Positions 45,131-53,906 of a stretch of DNA of 64,000 nt are shown here, piece by piece (within the stretch, counting starts at the first letter, position 1; each line of letters opens with the position of its first letter). A model generated the notes under the pieces. The model saw only the letters and a program-made list of their open reading frames with translations, searched no databases and was not told the origin of the DNA. The position numbers were made by a program, and so were the translations under genes. Source of the DNA: Moraxella lacunata (GTDB lineage: Bacteria; Pseudomonadota; Gammaproteobacteria; Pseudomonadales; Moraxellaceae); contig NZ_UGQU01000001.1 in assembly GCF_900453205.1 (NCBI RefSeq), positions 496,001-560,000 on the forward strand, read 5' to 3'.

Positions 45131-47029
45131 ATGAAACAAAGTATTGCACTTGATATTTTAAAAACAGGACAAAACGTCTTTTTGACAGGGCAGGCAGGAG
45201 CAGGCAAAACCTACGTCCTAAACCAGTACATTCACTATCTGCGAGTGCGTGGCATCTCAGCTGCCATCACCGCCAGTACAGGCATTGCCGCCACGCACAT
45301 GAACGGCATGACGATACATGCATGGTCTGGCATGGGCATTAAGGACAGCTTTACCGATGAAGATTTTAAACGCCTAAGATATCGCCAAGCCGTGACCGAC
45401 CGCCTAAGAGACGCTAAGGTACTCATCATCGATGAGATTTCCATGCTCCATGCCAAACAAGTGGATTTACTGGACGAGATTTTACGTACCATTCGTGAAA
45501 ATGACGTCCCTTTTGGCGGAGTGCAGGTGATTTTCTCGGGCGATTTTTTCCAACTACCCCCTGTTGGCAACAAAGGTGAGAGCAACAAAGAAAAGTTTGC
45601 CTTTATGGCAAAGGCATGGAAAAGTGCCAATTTTCAAATCTGCTACCTATCAGAACAACACCGTCAAGCAGGGCATGATGAGCGTGAACGGTTTGGCATG
45701 AGTCTAAACGACATCTTAAACCAAATCCGCCATCAGGACGTGGACGCTCTCGCCCAAGACATCTTGCTTGGCACTCGCCATAACGACATCAGCGACAATT
45801 GTACACGTCTGTACACTCATAATGGCAATGTGGACAGTATCAACCAAGAACAACTTACCCTACTAGATGGCGATGCTCACACCTTTGACTGCACCACCTA
45901 TGGCGATAAAGCCCTGATAGAAATGCTTGCCAAAAACGTCAAGGCCACCCCATCTTTGACCCTAAAAGTCGGGGCTCGGGTCATGTTTGTCAAAAACAAC
46001 CAAAACCTTAGCGTCTCTAATGGCACGATGGGCGAAGTGGTTGATTTTGTCGCCCTACCACAGGCAAACATTGATGGTAGTAACGAGTCCGCCAGCACCA
46101 TCAAATACCCCATGGTACGACTCAACAATGGTCGCATGGTCTATGCCGAGCCTGATGAATGGACGATAGAAGACAACCAAGGCGAGATATTAGCCAGTTA
46201 CAGCCAAATCCCCCTTGCCTTAGCATGGGCAATCACTATTCACAAAAGCCAAGGCATGACCCTAGATGCTGCCGAGATTGATTTATCTCGCACCTTTGAG
46301 ATGGGGCAGGGCTATGTCGCTCTCTCTCGCCTGCGGTCACTGGACGGCTTAAAGCTCCTTGGCATGAACAAAAACAGCCTACTGTTAGATGAATGGGTGT
46401 TTCACGTCAATAACCGTCTATTAGAGATTGCAGACGAACAAGCCGAAAAGTTCTACGCCTTAGATGATGACACCCTAAGCGAGATTCACAAACAGTTCAT
46501 CATCGCCTGTGATGGCATTACTGATGATGCCATCATCGCTCGCCAAGAAAAACTTTTGCAAAAAGTCAAAGATGAGCAAGCTCGCAAACAGCACATCAAC
46601 GCCAACCACACCCAAGGCAAATCGCCCACCCAAGTCGGCAAAACCCTAGATGAGACCCTAGCACTCATCAAAGAAGGTCTTAGCCTTGATGAGATAGCAC
46701 AGAAACGTGAGCTTGCCAAATCTACCATCATCAGCCACATCACCGAGCTTATCGAACGTGATGGCAAAGACGACTACCTGCGTTTTGCCCCCAGTGATGA
46801 TGAGCTACACGCCATCAAAGCCATCTATGATAAGCTCGACGCCCAAGGCGAATTTGAAGGCGGTATCAAACTCAAACCCATCGTAGAGATGAGTGGTAGG
46901 GGCAATGGCTATTACAACATCGCAAGGCTGGCGTTGGCATTTTTGGACATCTCCAAAGCCGATAAAGCCGACACAACAGACACGGCAGATGACAGCAAAA
47001 TAGCTAGCACCAACAAGGATAAGCCATGA
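45131..47029 (+). CDS. PIF1-like DNA helicase with C-terminal helix-turn-helix
   Basis: A 632-residue SF1B helicase. Motif I is FLTGQAGAGKTYVL (residues about 17-30). TASTGIAATHMNGMTIHAW, the Walker B VLIIDEISML, and VIFSGDFFQLPPV follow. YLSEQHRQ comes next, then ITIHKSQGMTLDAAEIDLSR and YVALSRLRSLDGL near the end of the motor. After a charged linker there is an HTH-like stretch, LIKEGLSLDEIAQKRELAKSTIISHI, like the tail of RecQ/RQC-type proteins. It likely unwinds DNA or DNA-RNA structures in genome maintenance. It overlaps the next gene by 4 bases (ATGA). Confidence 0.9.
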   Translation: MKQSIALDILKTGQNVFLTGQAGAGKTYVLNQYIHYLRVRGISAAITASTGIAATHMNGMTIHAWSGMGIKDSFTDEDFKRLRYRQAVTDRLRDAKVLIIDEISMLHAKQVDLLDEILRTIRENDVPFGGVQVIFSGDFFQLPPVGNKGESNKEKFAFMAKAWKSANFQICYLSEQHRQAGHDERERFGMSLNDILNQIRHQDVDALAQDILLGTRHNDISDNCTRLYTHNGNVDSINQEQLTLLDGDAHTFDCTTYGDKALIEMLAKNVKATPSLTLKVGARVMFVKNNQNLSVSNGTMGEVVDFVALPQANIDGSNESASTIKYPMVRLNNGRMVYAEPDEWTIEDNQGEILASYSQIPLALAWAITIHKSQGMTLDAAEIDLSRTFEMGQGYVALSRLRSLDGLKLLGMNKNSLLLDEWVFHVNNRLLEIADEQAEKFYALDDDTLSEIHKQFIIACDGITDDAIIARQEKLLQKVKDEQARKQHINANHTQGKSPTQVGKTLDETLALIKEGLSLDEIAQKRELAKSTIISHITELIERDGKDDYLRFAPSDDELHAIKAIYDKLDAQGEFEGGIKLKPIVEMSGRGNGYYNIARLALAFLDISKADKADTTDTADDSKIASTNKDKP

Positions 47030-48057
47030 CCCTTCGCCTTGCCATCAACGGTTTTGGACGCATTGGGCGAATGCTACTGCGTGCGTATTTGTCCGACATC
47101 ACAAGATTTGACCGCCTTGACATCATCGCCATCAATGACATCGCAGACGCTCACACGCTCCTGCATTTATTAAAATTTGACAGCACGCACGGCAGACTGG
47201 GTGTGGATGCACATCTACAAGATGAGTATTTGATTCTACAAAAAAACGGGCAAACCCTATGTCAGATTTTACTACTTAGCCAAAAAAGCCCCACTGACAT
47301 CGCATGGGGCGAGCTTGACATTGACGTAGTGTTAGAATGCACAGGGCATTTTCGCTCCTATGATGATGCAAGCCTGCACCGCTTATCAGGGGCAAAACAA
47401 GTCATCATCGGCTCTGCCCCCTTTGATACGGTGGATGCCAGCGTGGTCATGGGGGTCAATGATGAGATACTGCATACTGATTTGCCCATCATCTCAGGCG
47501 TGTCCTGCACCACCCAAGCCCTAGCCCCCCTACTGCACACCTTGCAAGTCTATGGCATAGACAGCGTGATGATGACCGAGATTCATGCCGTAACCGCCGA
47601 CCAAACGGTGCTAGACCAAGCCCACCGAGACCTAAGGCGAGCAAGAGCATCAGGGCAAAACATCATTCCCACCACGTCAAGTAGCATTAACGCCAGTGTG
47701 CGGGTGTTACCATTTTTACAAGGCAGGCTAAGCGGGCATTCTATCCGAGTGCCAACGGTCAATGTCGCCTGTATTGACATCACGGTCATCTTTGAAAAAG
47801 ACCCTACCCTTGATGACATCAGAGAACTCTTAAAACACACAAGCCAAAACCGTCTGCGTGGGATTATGGATTACACCGATGAACCACTTGTTTCATCTGA
47901 CTTTATCGGCGACACCCATTCGCTCATCATAGACGGCTCTCAGCTTATGCAAGCGGGCTGCCAATTTAAAATCCTAGCATGGTATGATAACGAAGTCGGC
48001 TATGCCAATCGCTTGCTTGATATGTGTGTGGCGTTAAGCAAAGCAAAACAATCCTAG
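47026..48057 (+). CDS. Glyceraldehyde-3-phosphate / erythrose-4-phosphate dehydrogenase family
   Basis: A 343-residue NAD-dependent aldehyde dehydrogenase of the GAPDH fold: RLAINGFGRIGRMLLRAY at the N terminus, the catalytic Cys in SGVSCTTQALAP, then HAVTADQTVLD, DLRRARASGQNIIPT, RVPTVNVACIDITVIF and WYDNEVGYANRLLD. The usual SNASCTTNCLAP has become SGVSCTTQALAP, with Gln for Asn after the catalytic Cys pair. The RVPTVNVACIDI stretch is nearer to Epd, which makes 4-phosphoerythronate for vitamin B6. Sequence alone does not settle GapA versus Epd. Its start overlaps the helicase stop, an odd pairing. Confidence 0.88.
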   Translation: MTLRLAINGFGRIGRMLLRAYLSDITRFDRLDIIAINDIADAHTLLHLLKFDSTHGRLGVDAHLQDEYLILQKNGQTLCQILLLSQKSPTDIAWGELDIDVVLECTGHFRSYDDASLHRLSGAKQVIIGSAPFDTVDASVVMGVNDEILHTDLPIISGVSCTTQALAPLLHTLQVYGIDSVMMTEIHAVTADQTVLDQAHRDLRRARASGQNIIPTTSSSINASVRVLPFLQGRLSGHSIRVPTVNVACIDITVIFEKDPTLDDIRELLKHTSQNRLRGIMDYTDEPLVSSDFIGDTHSLIIDGSQLMQAGCQFKILAWYDNEVGYANRLLDMCVALSKAKQS

Positions 48058-48160
48058 TACCCATATCTAAAAACAATCTAAAAAAACAAAGAGTTACATA
48101 ACATCCATGCAACCATGCCGATAGTGTGTTATATTATGCATTTTTACCAATCGTATTAAC

Positions 48161-48805
48161 ATGACTGACCGTTTTATTTTACAAGAAGTATTGACCGATG
48201 ATGTGCCGTTTCGGGTACATAATGTCAAGATAGACAAATTCATCTGTGAGCAGGATTTGCCACTCATGCTGTTGGCTCATTATGACCGCCTAAGCGATGA
48301 GCTAAAGATTCAAAAGCCTTTGACCGACTTTTTTGGGCAGATGAATGACAAAGTAACCACGGCACAGGCGTGTGCGATTTTTGGGGTCAGTCCCGACAGC
48401 CTACGCCCTGCCACCCACATCAAAATCACAGGCACGAGTGTCATCGTGTGGGATGAGTTTCCCCTTGCCCTGCATTTGCAATTTACCAACACCGCCAAAG
48501 ACAGCCAGACCACCGATGAGTGCGACCTCACCCAAGCAGTCGCTGATGAGATTGGCAATATCCTACTGTCAGGCAACGTCAATGTCCTGCACAAAAACAC
48601 CACCAAGGAGCTGGTGAGCATTGACTTGTCTGATGATGAATTTGTCATTACGCCCAGCGATAATTACACTCGCCTGCCCAACAGTCACGCTCTTGCCACC
48701 ACCCAAATCCTAAACCACATCAGACACACCACCCCCCAAGCCATGGCATATCTAAGCCATGCCCTACATGATAAAATCATGGAGCATGCACAAGAGCGGT
48801 TTTAG
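48161..48805 (+). CDS. Hypothetical protein, 214 residues
   Basis: A soluble, acidic protein with no signal peptide or membrane span. The N-terminal third has VHNVKIDKFICEQDLPLMLLAHYDR. The middle has TTAQACAIFGVSPDSLRPATHIKITGTSVIVWDEFPLAL, which reads like two beta-strands with a turn. The C-terminal helix is LHDKIMEHAQERF. I recognise no family. The codon use and composition match the neighbours, which supports a real gene. It has a TGTTATATT -10-like element 24 bases upstream, so it is probably transcribed separately from the dehydrogenase. Confidence 0.7.
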   Translation: MTDRFILQEVLTDDVPFRVHNVKIDKFICEQDLPLMLLAHYDRLSDELKIQKPLTDFFGQMNDKVTTAQACAIFGVSPDSLRPATHIKITGTSVIVWDEFPLALHLQFTNTAKDSQTTDECDLTQAVADEIGNILLSGNVNVLHKNTTKELVSIDLSDDEFVITPSDNYTRLPNSHALATTQILNHIRHTTPQAMAYLSHALHDKIMEHAQERF

Positions 48806-48835
48806 GGTTTTGGGTGTTTTACCTATCGCATATAA

Positions 48836-48858
48836 GGCGCGCTCAGCACGCCCCTACA
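48836..48858. repeat. Short palindrome with CCCCTACA tail
   Basis: GGCGCGCTCAGCACGCCCCTACA lacks one arm base relative to 8206-8229 (GGGCGTGCTCAGCACGCCCC), from which it differs at a few positions. It lies after the 214-aa hypothetical gene. Confidence 0.65.
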
Positions 48859-48934
48859 TCCAAACATCATTGCGTTTGTAGTAATTTTTAAATTTTTTGG
48901 GTATATTTTTTATTTCAAGTAACCCACGCATTAA

Positions 48935-48962
48935 AAAACGGTTGGACAATCCCAACCGTTTT
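48935..48962. terminator. Terminator of recR (bidirectional)
   Basis: An 11-bp stem (AAAACGGTTGG against CCAACCGTTTT) with a 6-base loop, 25 bases after the recR stop on the minus strand. Confidence 0.85.
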
Positions 48963-48986
48963 GCTTGCAATATAGTAAAAAATCAA

Positions 48987-49580
48987 CTATAAAAACGCCC
49001 GATTCTGTAAGGCTTGGTGCAAGGTTAGGCTATCGACATAACCCAACTCCCCGCCCATGGGAATGCCTTGGGCTAAGCGAGTGATGTTATCCACGTGGGC
49101 TTTTAGAGCATCATGGATAAAAAAGGCGGTGGTCTGACCTTCGACCGTCGCCCCCGTGGCAAGAATCAGCTCGCTAATGGCAGACTTTTTGACCAACGCC
49201 ACCAGCTCATCCATGTGCAAATCATCCGCCCCGATACCGTCCAAGGGCGACAGATGACCGCCCAACACAAAATACCGCCCACGATACGCCCCACTTTGTT
49301 CAATCGCCACCACATCGGATGCACGCTCCACCACGCACAGCTGACTGTCATCACGGCGGACATCGGCACAGATGGGACAGATGTCATCATCGCTAAATGA
49401 ATGGCAGATTTGACATTCTTTAATCTCATTCATGGCAATCTCCAAGGCATAGGCAAGTGCCAAGCCTTGGGAGCGTTTTTTGGACAGTAATTCTATCGCC
49501 ATGCGTTGGGCAGACTTTTGCCCGACAGATGGTAGGATTTGCAAGGCTTTGACCAGTTGGTCAAATTTGGGGGTGAGCAT
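48987..49580 (-). CDS. recR: Recombination protein RecR
   Basis: RecR works with RecF and RecO to load RecA at gaps. The protein is 197 residues. It has the helix-hairpin-helix [16 protein letters not shown], the Zn finger [16 protein letters not shown], and a Toprim domain with [34 protein letters not shown] and the [13 protein letters not shown] glutamate. The C terminus has the [15 protein letters not shown] motif. Its start overlaps the ybaB stop by one base. This ybaB-recR pairing is widespread; dnaX, often upstream, is not here. Confidence 0.97.
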   Translation of the reverse strand: MLTPKFDQLVKALQILPSVGQKSAQRMAIELLSKKRSQGLALAYALEIAMNEIKECQICHSFSDDDICPICADVRRDDSQLCVVERASDVVAIEQSGAYRGRYFVLGGHLSPLDGIGADDLHMDELVALVKKSAISELILATGATVEGQTTAFFIHDALKAHVDNITRLAQGIPMGGELGYVDSLTLHQALQNRAFL

Positions 49581-49912
49581 TAACCGAACAGTCCCTGCAT
49601 GCCCTTAGGCAGACCCATGCCCGTGGTCGCCCCCGCCATAATCTCTTCATGTAGCTCATCTGCTTGACGTACCGCATCATTAATGGCGGCAGCCACCAAA
49701 TCTTCAATCATGTCAGGCTCATCATCCATCAAACTTGGGTCGATAGATAGGCGTTTGACCACATGGCGACCTGTCATGGTCACTTTTACCAGTCCGTTGC
49801 CTGCCTCGCCTTGAACTTCTTTTTGGGCAAGGGTTTTTTTGGCGGATTCGACGTTTTGCTCAACCTGCTTTTGCATGGCTTGGGCTTGTTGCATGAGTGC
49901 TTGAATGTTCAT
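49580..49912 (-). CDS. YbaB/EbfC family nucleoid-associated protein
   Basis: A small DNA-binding protein of about 110 residues found directly upstream of recR in many bacteria. It has an N-terminal coiled helix ([22 protein letters not shown]), the strand [20 protein letters not shown], and a C-terminal helix and Gly/Met-rich tail ([14 protein letters not shown]). ATG 49910-49912 fits the family start and the TTTGGAG site before it. An adjacent ATG 3 bases upstream is equally possible. The frame open to 49957 is not used. Confidence 0.93.
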   Translation of the reverse strand: MNIQALMQQAQAMQKQVEQNVESAKKTLAQKEVQGEAGNGLVKVTMTGRHVVKRLSIDPSLMDDEPDMIEDLVAAAINDAVRQADELHEEIMAGATTGMGLPKGMQGLFG

Positions 49913-50026
49913 CATAAACTCCAAAGGATAATAATTGTGGGTAATATGGTTAGCCATTATAACAAAATTTTAACTTAATGGGAAATTGTTATATAATACA
50001 CCATCCATTTATCTAGCGAGACAGTC

Positions 50027-51313
50027 ATGACAGCCCCACACCCCGATACCCCACCCGAGCATAACCACGTCATCGTCATCGGTGGCGGTCATGTCGGACT
50101 GTCCTTTGCCCTGCTTTTGGCTCATCAAGGCATTTATAGCACGCTGTTGGAGACGGTCAAATACCCGACCATCGCCCCCGACCAAGACCATGAACGCCAG
50201 TCCTACCTAGACAGTCGCAACACCGCTTTGTCTAGGCGTAGCGTACAGATTTATCATGAGATTGGGCTGTGGGATGAGTTGGACAGCCACGCCTGCCGTA
50301 TTGACAAGGTGCTGATTAGCGAGCTTGGTAGCTTTGGGCGGGCGACACTTGATAAACAAGCGGAGAACGTTGAGAGCTTTGGCTTTGTCATGGAAAACGC
50401 ATGGCTAGGACGGGTACTGCTCCAAGCGGTCAAGGCAAGCCCCTATATCCGCCTGCATGATAACACCCAAGTGACCGCCATCAACCAAGATGACGACATG
50501 GCTCATGTTACCGCCATCAGCCAAGATGACAAAACAGGCAACGGCAACATTCAGCTATCCGCCCCACTGGTTGTGGCGTGCGATGGTCAGCACTCGCCTG
50601 CTCGCCACATGCTCGGCATAGGGGCGGACAGTCATGATTATGGGCAAGTGGGTATCGTTGGTGTGGTTGAGACAGACACGCCACACAAGCATGTCGCCAT
50701 TGAAAAATTCAGCCCTGCTGGACCGTTGGCGGTGCTACCCCTACCCGACAGTGCAGATGGCAAATATCGCCGTTCAGTCGTCTTTATCTGCCCAAAAGGC
50801 GATGAACACGCCTACTTGCATGATGACGCTCACTTTTTGGCGACATTGCAACAAGTCTTTGGCACAGATGCAGGGCAGTTTGTACAAGCAGGCAGACGTG
50901 GGGCATACCCTTTGACCAAAGTATTAGCTCATCGGCAGGTCGTCGGTCGCTGTGTACTCATGGGCAATGCCGCTCACACACTACACCCTGTGGCAGGTCA
51001 AGGCTTTAATCTATGCCTAAGAGACGCCTACGCTCTTGCCAAACTTTTGGGCGAGAATCTACAAAACGCCAAAAGCGGTAAATTTGGCATGACCACCCCC
51101 GACTTTGGCAACCAGACCCGCCTGCTGGGTTATGAGCAGTCCCGCCAAACCGACCAAAAGCGAGTGATTAAATTCTGCGACACCATTGTTGGCAGTTTTA
51201 CCAGCACCAACCCTGTCATGAAAGTCGCTCGCAATGTCGGACTGATTACCTTTGACAAAATCCCCTTTATCAAACCGATGGTTGCTACCTATGCGATGGG
51301 GTTAAAATCTTGA
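50027..51313 (+). CDS. UbiH/UbiF/VisC family FAD monooxygenase
   Basis: A flavoprotein hydroxylase of ubiquinone ring synthesis, 428 residues. The FAD dinucleotide loop is VIVIGGGHVGLSFALLLA at residues about 16-33. The family signature NTALSRRSVQIY (RxxALsxrS) follows, then ACDGQHSPARHMLGI and MGNAAHTLHPVAGQGFNLCLRDAYALAKLL. The usual GDAAH is GNAAH here. Which ring position it hydroxylates (UbiH, UbiF or UbiI) cannot be told by eye. It has its own TATAAT about 30 bases before the start and is divergent from ybaB. Confidence 0.9.
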   Translation: MTAPHPDTPPEHNHVIVIGGGHVGLSFALLLAHQGIYSTLLETVKYPTIAPDQDHERQSYLDSRNTALSRRSVQIYHEIGLWDELDSHACRIDKVLISELGSFGRATLDKQAENVESFGFVMENAWLGRVLLQAVKASPYIRLHDNTQVTAINQDDDMAHVTAISQDDKTGNGNIQLSAPLVVACDGQHSPARHMLGIGADSHDYGQVGIVGVVETDTPHKHVAIEKFSPAGPLAVLPLPDSADGKYRRSVVFICPKGDEHAYLHDDAHFLATLQQVFGTDAGQFVQAGRRGAYPLTKVLAHRQVVGRCVLMGNAAHTLHPVAGQGFNLCLRDAYALAKLLGENLQNAKSGKFGMTTPDFGNQTRLLGYEQSRQTDQKRVIKFCDTIVGSFTSTNPVMKVARNVGLITFDKIPFIKPMVATYAMGLKS

Positions 51314-51446
51314 TGGTTTGGCGTGCCTGCTTTTATAAAACGATGCATTTTAAAATTAGGATTGAAGCATGATTTTTAAAATTTATCACACGCCTTTTGC
51401 ACCCCCTTTAAAAAATCAAGCCCAACCCCCATTTAGCACCCAACTG

Positions 51447-51455
51447 TGTTATAAT
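51447..51455 (+). promoter_or_regulatory. Extended -10 of rpoD
   Basis: TGTTATAAT (TGn plus perfect TATAAT, 51450-51455). It rules out the TTG at 51455 as a start codon, because that codon begins on the last base of the -10. Confidence 0.65.
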
Positions 51456-51493
51456 TGACCGTTTCAATCACTTTTAGGCATGAGCGAGAACCC

Positions 51494-53353
51494 ATGAGCG
51501 AACATTCTACTTCCCAATTAGCCGCCCTTATTCAGCTTGGCAAAGAGCAAAGCTATCTGACCTATGCCGAGATTAACGACCAACTGCCCGAATCCGTCAC
51601 CGAAAGCGACCAAGTAGAAGACATCATCGCCATGCTGACAGACGTAGGCATTGCCATTTATGAAGTCGCCCCTGATGAAGACGACATCATTTTGGCAAAC
51701 TCGGGCAGTGATGACGACATGGCAGCCGATGAAGCGGCAGCGGTATTAGCCAGCGTTGAGACCGAACCGGGGCGTACCACCGACCCTGTGCGTATGTACA
51801 TGCGTGAGATGGGAACAGTGGATTTACTCTCTCGGGATGGCGAGATTAGCATTGCCAAACGCATCGAAGAAGGCACCCGAGAAGTGCAGTACATCATGGC
51901 ATACTGGCCTGGCACGGTCAAGTTTGTGCTTGATGAATACGCACAAGTACAAACGGGCGAGAAAAAAATCTCTGATGTGGTCACAGGCTTTTTATCCCTA
52001 GATGACAGCGATTTTGAGATCCAAGAGAACGACACAGAGATTGACCTAAAAATCAGTGAAGCCGATGATGACAGCGACACCGAAGACGAAGACGATGATG
52101 ACAACGGCATGAGCATGGACGCTGACAGCGATGACAGCAGTCTTGACCCCGAAGAAGTCAAAGTCCGTTTTGATGAAATTCAAAGCCTGTTTGACAATGC
52201 CAAAAAAATGCTTGAAAAACATGGGCGTAACAGCGAAAAAGCCAAAGCCGCCTATGATGAGCTTGCCACTCGCTTTATGCTCTTAAAACTTAACAACCGC
52301 CTATCTGACCAAATCATGGCACTCATGCGTGAAGTCTATGAAGATGTGCGTACCACCGAACGCCAAATCATGCGTTTGGTTATTCGTAAAGGCAAAATGC
52401 CCCTTGATGAGTTCAAAAAAACCTTCCCCAGTAACGAGACCAACATCGACTGGCTGGCTCACCGTATTGATGGCAAACCTGCCTTTGCTGGCACCTTAGA
52501 AGCGGTCATGCCAGATGTTGTTGCCTTGCAAAAGAAAATCTTGGCACACGAAGAAAACCTACAAATGAACACCAAAGACATGAAAGCCGTGGCACGCCAA
52601 ATGGCAATCGGGGAAGCCAAAGCCCGTCGTGCCAAAAAAGACATGGTCGAGGCCAACTTACGTCTGGTTATCTCCATCGCCAAAAAATACACCAACCGTG
52701 GTTTACAGTTCCTTGACCTTATCCAAGAAGGTAACATCGGTCTTATGAAAGCGGTAGACAAATTTGAATACCGCCGTGGTTATAAGTTCTCAACCTATGC
52801 CACATGGTGGATTCGTCAGGCCATCACTCGCTCCATCGCTGACCAAGCACGCACCATTCGCATCCCTGTACACATGATTGAGACGATTAATAAAATCAAC
52901 CGTGTCAGCCGTCAGCTACTCCAAGAAATGGGGCGAGAGCCGACGCCAGAAGAGCTGGGCGAACGCTTAGATATGGATGAAGCCAAAGTGCGTAAAGTCC
53001 TAAAAATCGCCAAAGAGCCGATTTCCATGGAAACCCCCATCGGTGATGATGAAGACAGCCACCTAGGCGACTTCATTGAAGACAGCACCATTTCAAGTCC
53101 TGTTGAGAGTGCCACTGCCGAAGGCTTGCGTGAAGCCACCCGAGAAGTGCTGGACAACCTAACCGAACGTGAAGCCAAAGTGTTAAAAATGCGGTTTGGC
53201 ATTGACATGGCGTCCGACCACACCTTAGAAGAAGTGGGCAAGCAGTTCGATGTTACTCGTGAGCGTATCCGTCAGATAGAAGCCAAAGCCCTACGCAAAC
53301 TTCGCCACCCATCTCGCTCTGAGCATTTGCGTTCGTTCTTGGAAAGTGATTGA
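51494..53353 (+). CDS. rpoD: RNA polymerase primary sigma factor (sigma-70)
   Basis: The housekeeping sigma factor, about 619 residues. The N-terminal region 1.1 is followed by [22 protein letters not shown] (region 1.2). A long non-conserved region has an acidic stretch of about 30 Asp/Glu/Ser residues around 195-225. Region 2 follows ([22 protein letters not shown] then [20 protein letters not shown]). Region 3 is [14 protein letters not shown]. Region 4 has [30 protein letters not shown] with its helix-turn-helix. ATG 51494 is chosen because the promoter -10 overlaps the only upstream start. A terminator follows at 53370-53397. Confidence 0.97.
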   Translation: MSEHSTSQLAALIQLGKEQSYLTYAEINDQLPESVTESDQVEDIIAMLTDVGIAIYEVAPDEDDIILANSGSDDDMAADEAAAVLASVETEPGRTTDPVRMYMREMGTVDLLSRDGEISIAKRIEEGTREVQYIMAYWPGTVKFVLDEYAQVQTGEKKISDVVTGFLSLDDSDFEIQENDTEIDLKISEADDDSDTEDEDDDDNGMSMDADSDDSSLDPEEVKVRFDEIQSLFDNAKKMLEKHGRNSEKAKAAYDELATRFMLLKLNNRLSDQIMALMREVYEDVRTTERQIMRLVIRKGKMPLDEFKKTFPSNETNIDWLAHRIDGKPAFAGTLEAVMPDVVALQKKILAHEENLQMNTKDMKAVARQMAIGEAKARRAKKDMVEANLRLVISIAKKYTNRGLQFLDLIQEGNIGLMKAVDKFEYRRGYKFSTYATWWIRQAITRSIADQARTIRIPVHMIETINKINRVSRQLLQEMGREPTPEELGERLDMDEAKVRKVLKIAKEPISMETPIGDDEDSHLGDFIEDSTISSPVESATAEGLREATREVLDNLTEREAKVLKMRFGIDMASDHTLEEVGKQFDVTRERIRQIEAKALRKLRHPSRSEHLRSFLESD

Positions 53354-53369
53354 TTTTTTAAAATACCCA

Positions 53370-53397
53370 AAATAACCACCACAGTGTGGTTATTTTT
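53370..53397 (+). terminator. Terminator of rpoD
   Basis: A 10-bp stem (AAATAACCAC against GTGGTTATTT) with a 6-base loop and a T run, 17 bases after the rpoD stop. Confidence 0.85.
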
Positions 53398-53457
53398 ACG
53401 CTTGAAAAAGCGACCGCCACCCCCATTTATCCCTAAATTCATCTACATAATATTATC

Positions 53458-53787
53458 ATGACCACCAAACTTACGAGTCTAAACATCGCCCCCACCGTGA
53501 ACGCCAAACGCACCGAAATCCAGAACCCCGAGCTGTGGCAGTTCCCCATGGACTACCCCATGAGTATCATCGGACATGAAGGCGAGCATGACAGCCTACG
53601 CCATGAAGTCACGCTTATTTTGGCAGAGATTTTCCCTGATTTTGACACCGCCAGCATGGTCGTCCGCCCATCCAAGACAGGACGATTTCACGCCCTGCGG
53701 GTCAATCTGCACCTAACATCTGCCGATGAAGTTAATCGCCTATACACCGCTCTTGACAAAGCCAAAACGGTCAAAACCGCCGTCTGA
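53458..53787 (+). CDS. DUF493 (YbeD-like) family protein
   Basis: A 109-residue protein. The C-terminal 80 residues match the DUF493/YbeD fold: WQFPMDYPMSIIGHEGEHDSLRHEV, then FPDFDTASMVVRPSKTGRFHALRVNLHL and the final helix ADEVNRLYTALDKAKTVKTAV. The fold resembles ACT domains, and in enterics the gene sits near lipoate genes. Here it lies between rpoD and sbcD with its own terminator. Function is unknown. Confidence 0.85.
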   Translation: MTTKLTSLNIAPTVNAKRTEIQNPELWQFPMDYPMSIIGHEGEHDSLRHEVTLILAEIFPDFDTASMVVRPSKTGRFHALRVNLHLTSADEVNRLYTALDKAKTVKTAV

Positions 53788-53806
53788 CGCTTTACATACG
53801 TTTACC

Positions 53807-53837
53807 AAAGACCGCTTGCAAGAGTTGGTCTTTTTTT
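53807..53837 (+). terminator. Terminator after the DUF493 gene
   Basis: A 7-bp stem (AAAGACC against GGTCTTT) with a 13-base loop, followed by a run of T. Confidence 0.75.
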
Positions 53838-53906
53838 ATAAACTTTAAAACAGCACAGCCCATTTATCTTGTTTACTTATTTATCTTACTTATTTAAATA
53901 ACCACC

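Noticed and set aside
51455..51493. TTG start for rpoD at 51455
   Set aside because: The codon overlaps the promoter -10; the ATG at 51494 gives the normal sigma-70 N terminus.
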